NCBI GenBank assembly: GCA_004552195.1
Contig: SFPC01000044.1
Location: 1 to 24,285, forward strand
Origin: Bacteroidales bacterium
GTDB taxonomy: Bacteria > Bacteroidota > Bacteroidia > Bacteroidales > Bacteroidaceae
Length of the DNA stretch: 24,285 nt
Direction: 5' to 3'
The first letter of the stretch is position 1. Each line of letters starts with the position of its first letter. Both the position numbers and the translations under genes were made by a program. Below the pieces are notes generated by a model that did no database searches, was not told where the DNA came from, and was given only the letters and a program-made list of their open reading frames with translations. Below, in pieces: positions 22,649 through 24,285 of this stretch.

Positions 22649-24226
22649 TTATTTAATTACTTTCTTACCATTGATAATGTAGATACCCTTTTCGGCCTTG
22701 CTGACGCGGCGTCCTGTCAGGTCGTAGATAGCCTGCGGCGCGTTGTTGCTGCTTTCCACGCTTTCCACGCCGGTAGTCGTGCCGTTGAACGCAAAGGCTT
22801 TGGCAGGCTGCGTGCCTGCAAATTCGCTCTTCTTGATTTTCAGGTAAGCCTTGTGTGCGCCGTTGGTAAAGGCAGCGCCGTCAGCTACCATCCAGTAGAA
22901 GCCTACCGAGTTGATGTCATTACTGCTGTTGAGCGACAAGCCGTAGAAATAGTAATCCGTATCCGGAGTAATTGCGGTTTCCTCGTCGGTACCCGCCAAC
23001 TGGCTGTTTGCATCGCAATCGGCGGTAGCGGTACCTTGCTTGAAGTTGAGTGTGCACGGTACGGCATTGGTCGTATGGACCACCACAGCCTCACCGGCGG
23101 GGATAACTGTACCTTCGGGATAGGATGCACTCTCCGTGAGAGCACCATTCTCGCTTCTAAAAGTGTAGGCCACCGTATTTTCGGGCACTACGAGGTCGTA
23201 GTTGCTGTAATACAACGTAGCATAACCGGTTGCGCCCACAGACAGCTGTACATCGGGGGCGGGCATAACCACAATTCTATAAATGCGCCAAGGGTCTTGA
23301 GCTTGATAGGCAGTCTTGGCATCCTCGTTCACCACATAGACTGTTTCTAACGGAGTGTAAGCAAATATATTCGAGCCTGTGCTGGGAGGTGTGGAGGGAA
23401 ACATGGTGATGGAGGTCAAACTGTAGCAACTAGAGAAGCACTCTTCTCCCAAACTCGTGACGGAGTTGGGAATGGTGATGGAGGTCAAACTGCGACAACC
23501 CGAGAAACAGTAATCTTTCAATCTCGTGACGGAGTTGGGAATGGTGATGGAGGTCAAACTGCTGCAAGAAGAGAAGCACCAATCACCCAAACTCGTGACG
23601 GAGTTGGGAATGGTGATGGAGGTCAAACTGCTGCAATAAGCGAAGCAACTCTTTCCCAAACTCGTGACGGAGTTGGGAATGGTGATGGAGGTCAAACGGC
23701 TGCAACCCATGAAGCAGTAATTTCCCAAACTCGTGACGGAGTTGGGAATGGTGATGGAGGTCAAACGGCTGCAATTATGGAAGCAACTTTCTTCCAAACT
23801 CGTGACGGAGTTGGGAATGGTGACGGAGGTCAAACGGCTGCATTCCCAGAAGCAGTCATCTCCCAAACTCGTGACGGAGTTGGGAATGGTGATGGAGGTC
23901 AAACTGCTGCAACCCGCGAAGCAGAAACTTCCCAAACTCGTGACGGAGTTGGGAATGGTGACGGAGGTCAAACTGCTGCAATCCTCGAAGCAACCATTTC
24001 CCAAACTCGTGACGGAATATGTGATGCCTCCATAAGTCACTGTTTCAGGAATCACTACGTCACCGGAGTATTCTTTATACGAGTTATATGAGGCTCCCTT
24101 AAAAGTGACCGTAGCCGTCTTGTTGGTTGCATCCAGATTGTAGAAGATTCCATCTACCTCTGCGTCATGAGCTCGGGCAGAAAGGGAAAGACATAAAAGG
24201 GTAAGGAGTAAAAAGATTTTGTTCAT
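22649..24226 (-). CDS. BspA-like leucine-rich-repeat surface protein
   Basis: 525 residues. The start MNKIFLLLTLLCLSLSARAH gives a good signal peptide; the frame extends 9 codons upstream (24253) but without improving it. After a lead-in domain with VDGIFYNLDATNKTATVTFKG come eight full and one partial copies of a 23-residue TpLRR/LRR_5 repeat (LTSITIPNSVTSLGxxCFxxCSS). Unusually the common Ala before Phe is Cys in every copy. After the repeats lies a beta-rich region (about 300-500), then a C-terminal stretch IYDLTGRRVSKAEKGIYIIN, resembling the sorting-type tails of Prevotella secreted proteins. BspA relatives bind fibronectin or other bacteria; here adhesion is an inference from family. 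It is followed 19 nt on by a small protein gene. Confidence 0.9.
   Translation of the reverse strand: MNKIFLLLTLLCLSLSARAHDAEVDGIFYNLDATNKTATVTFKGASYNSYKEYSGDVVIPETVTYGGITYSVTSLGNGCFEDCSSLTSVTIPNSVTSLGSFCFAGCSSLTSITIPNSVTSLGDDCFWECSRLTSVTIPNSVTSLEESCFHNCSRLTSITIPNSVTSLGNYCFMGCSRLTSITIPNSVTSLGKSCFAYCSSLTSITIPNSVTSLGDWCFSSCSSLTSITIPNSVTRLKDYCFSGCRSLTSITIPNSVTSLGEECFSSCYSLTSITMFPSTPPSTGSNIFAYTPLETVYVVNEDAKTAYQAQDPWRIYRIVVMPAPDVQLSVGATGYATLYYSNYDLVVPENTVAYTFRSENGALTESASYPEGTVIPAGEAVVVHTTNAVPCTLNFKQGTATADCDANSQLAGTDEETAITPDTDYYFYGLSLNSSNDINSVGFYWMVADGAAFTNGAHKAYLKIKKSEFAGTQPAKAFAFNGTTTGVESVESSNNAPQAIYDLTGRRVSKAEKGIYIINGKKVIK
23404..24014 (-). repeat. 69-bp tandem repeat array inside the LRR gene
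   Basis: The word CTCGTGACGGA (plus strand) begins at 23454, 23523, 23592, 23661, 23730, 23799, 23868, 23937 and 24006, exactly 69 bp apart, and about 35-40 bp around it is nearly invariant. The variable part of each unit codes for the xxCFxxC segment. Such close DNA identity favours unequal recombination and copy-number change. Confidence 0.9.
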
Positions 24227-24285
24227 GAGAATAAAAAATAGGCGTGCAACCATTCATTGGCTTGTCTAAAGTCCTAAGTCAATGG

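Noticed and set aside
24250..24285. ATTGGCTT...AAGTCAAT pairing at the right edge, upstream of the LRR gene
   Set aside because: It may be part of a promoter or of a CTTAGGA-type repeat, but the window ends here and too little is visible to call it.

Overview
The window reads as an ordinary chromosomal segment of a Bacteroidales bacterium, most likely Prevotellaceae or close to it. The evidence is: repeated TAnnTTTG-type -7 boxes before genes with little Shine-Dalgarno signal; a SusA-like GH13 enzyme; the order argR / GNAT / argG / argC / argD; a recJ-recQ pair; a malic enzyme-phosphotransacetylase fusion; and a BspA-type leucine-rich-repeat surface protein followed by a tiny MKKNY... protein. 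Species cannot be read from the sequence. No tRNA, rRNA, insertion sequence, prophage or CRISPR array was seen.

Layout. 1-854 has no credible gene but holds a 340-bp gap-free long inverted repeat (46-385), a 21-bp-period palindromic repeat (486-542) and the promoter of a periplasmic GH13 neopullulanase-like gene (855-2699). 3050-5932 (+) carries cysQ, an SLC13-type anion permease with an RCK_C domain, and a hotdog thioesterase. 5987 to about 9650 (-) carries recJ followed by recQ; the 5' end of recJ looks frameshifted. 9695-10278 is a complex intergenic region: a good promoter, a terminator-like hairpin about 15 nt past the expected transcription start, and a second copy of the 21-bp repeat, all upstream of prmA (10279-11199).

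11417-16259 (+) is an arginine biosynthesis cluster: the regulator argR, a GNAT probably making N-acylglutamate, argG, argC and argD. It closes with a clear intrinsic terminator. A small beta-barrel-like outer membrane protein (16477-16962) and maeB (17057-19342) follow, each with its own -7 box. A TPR protein and a GH10-like (DUF187/YngK type) secreted hydrolase form the next pair. The hydrolase has a T7 tract directly after an ATG that throws the natural signal-peptide start out of frame. On the minus strand at the right end is a BspA-like LRR protein (22649-24226) followed 19 bp later by a 60-residue small protein.

Most of the window is housekeeping metabolism and repair. I do not see a clearly new multi-gene system. 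The points most worth a second look are the non-coding elements (the inverted repeat, the 21-bp palindromic arrays, the prmA leader with its early hairpin, the argG-argC spacer), the two start-proximal frameshift-like sites (recJ and the GH10-like gene), and the Cys-rich C-terminus of the arginine-cluster acyltransferase.
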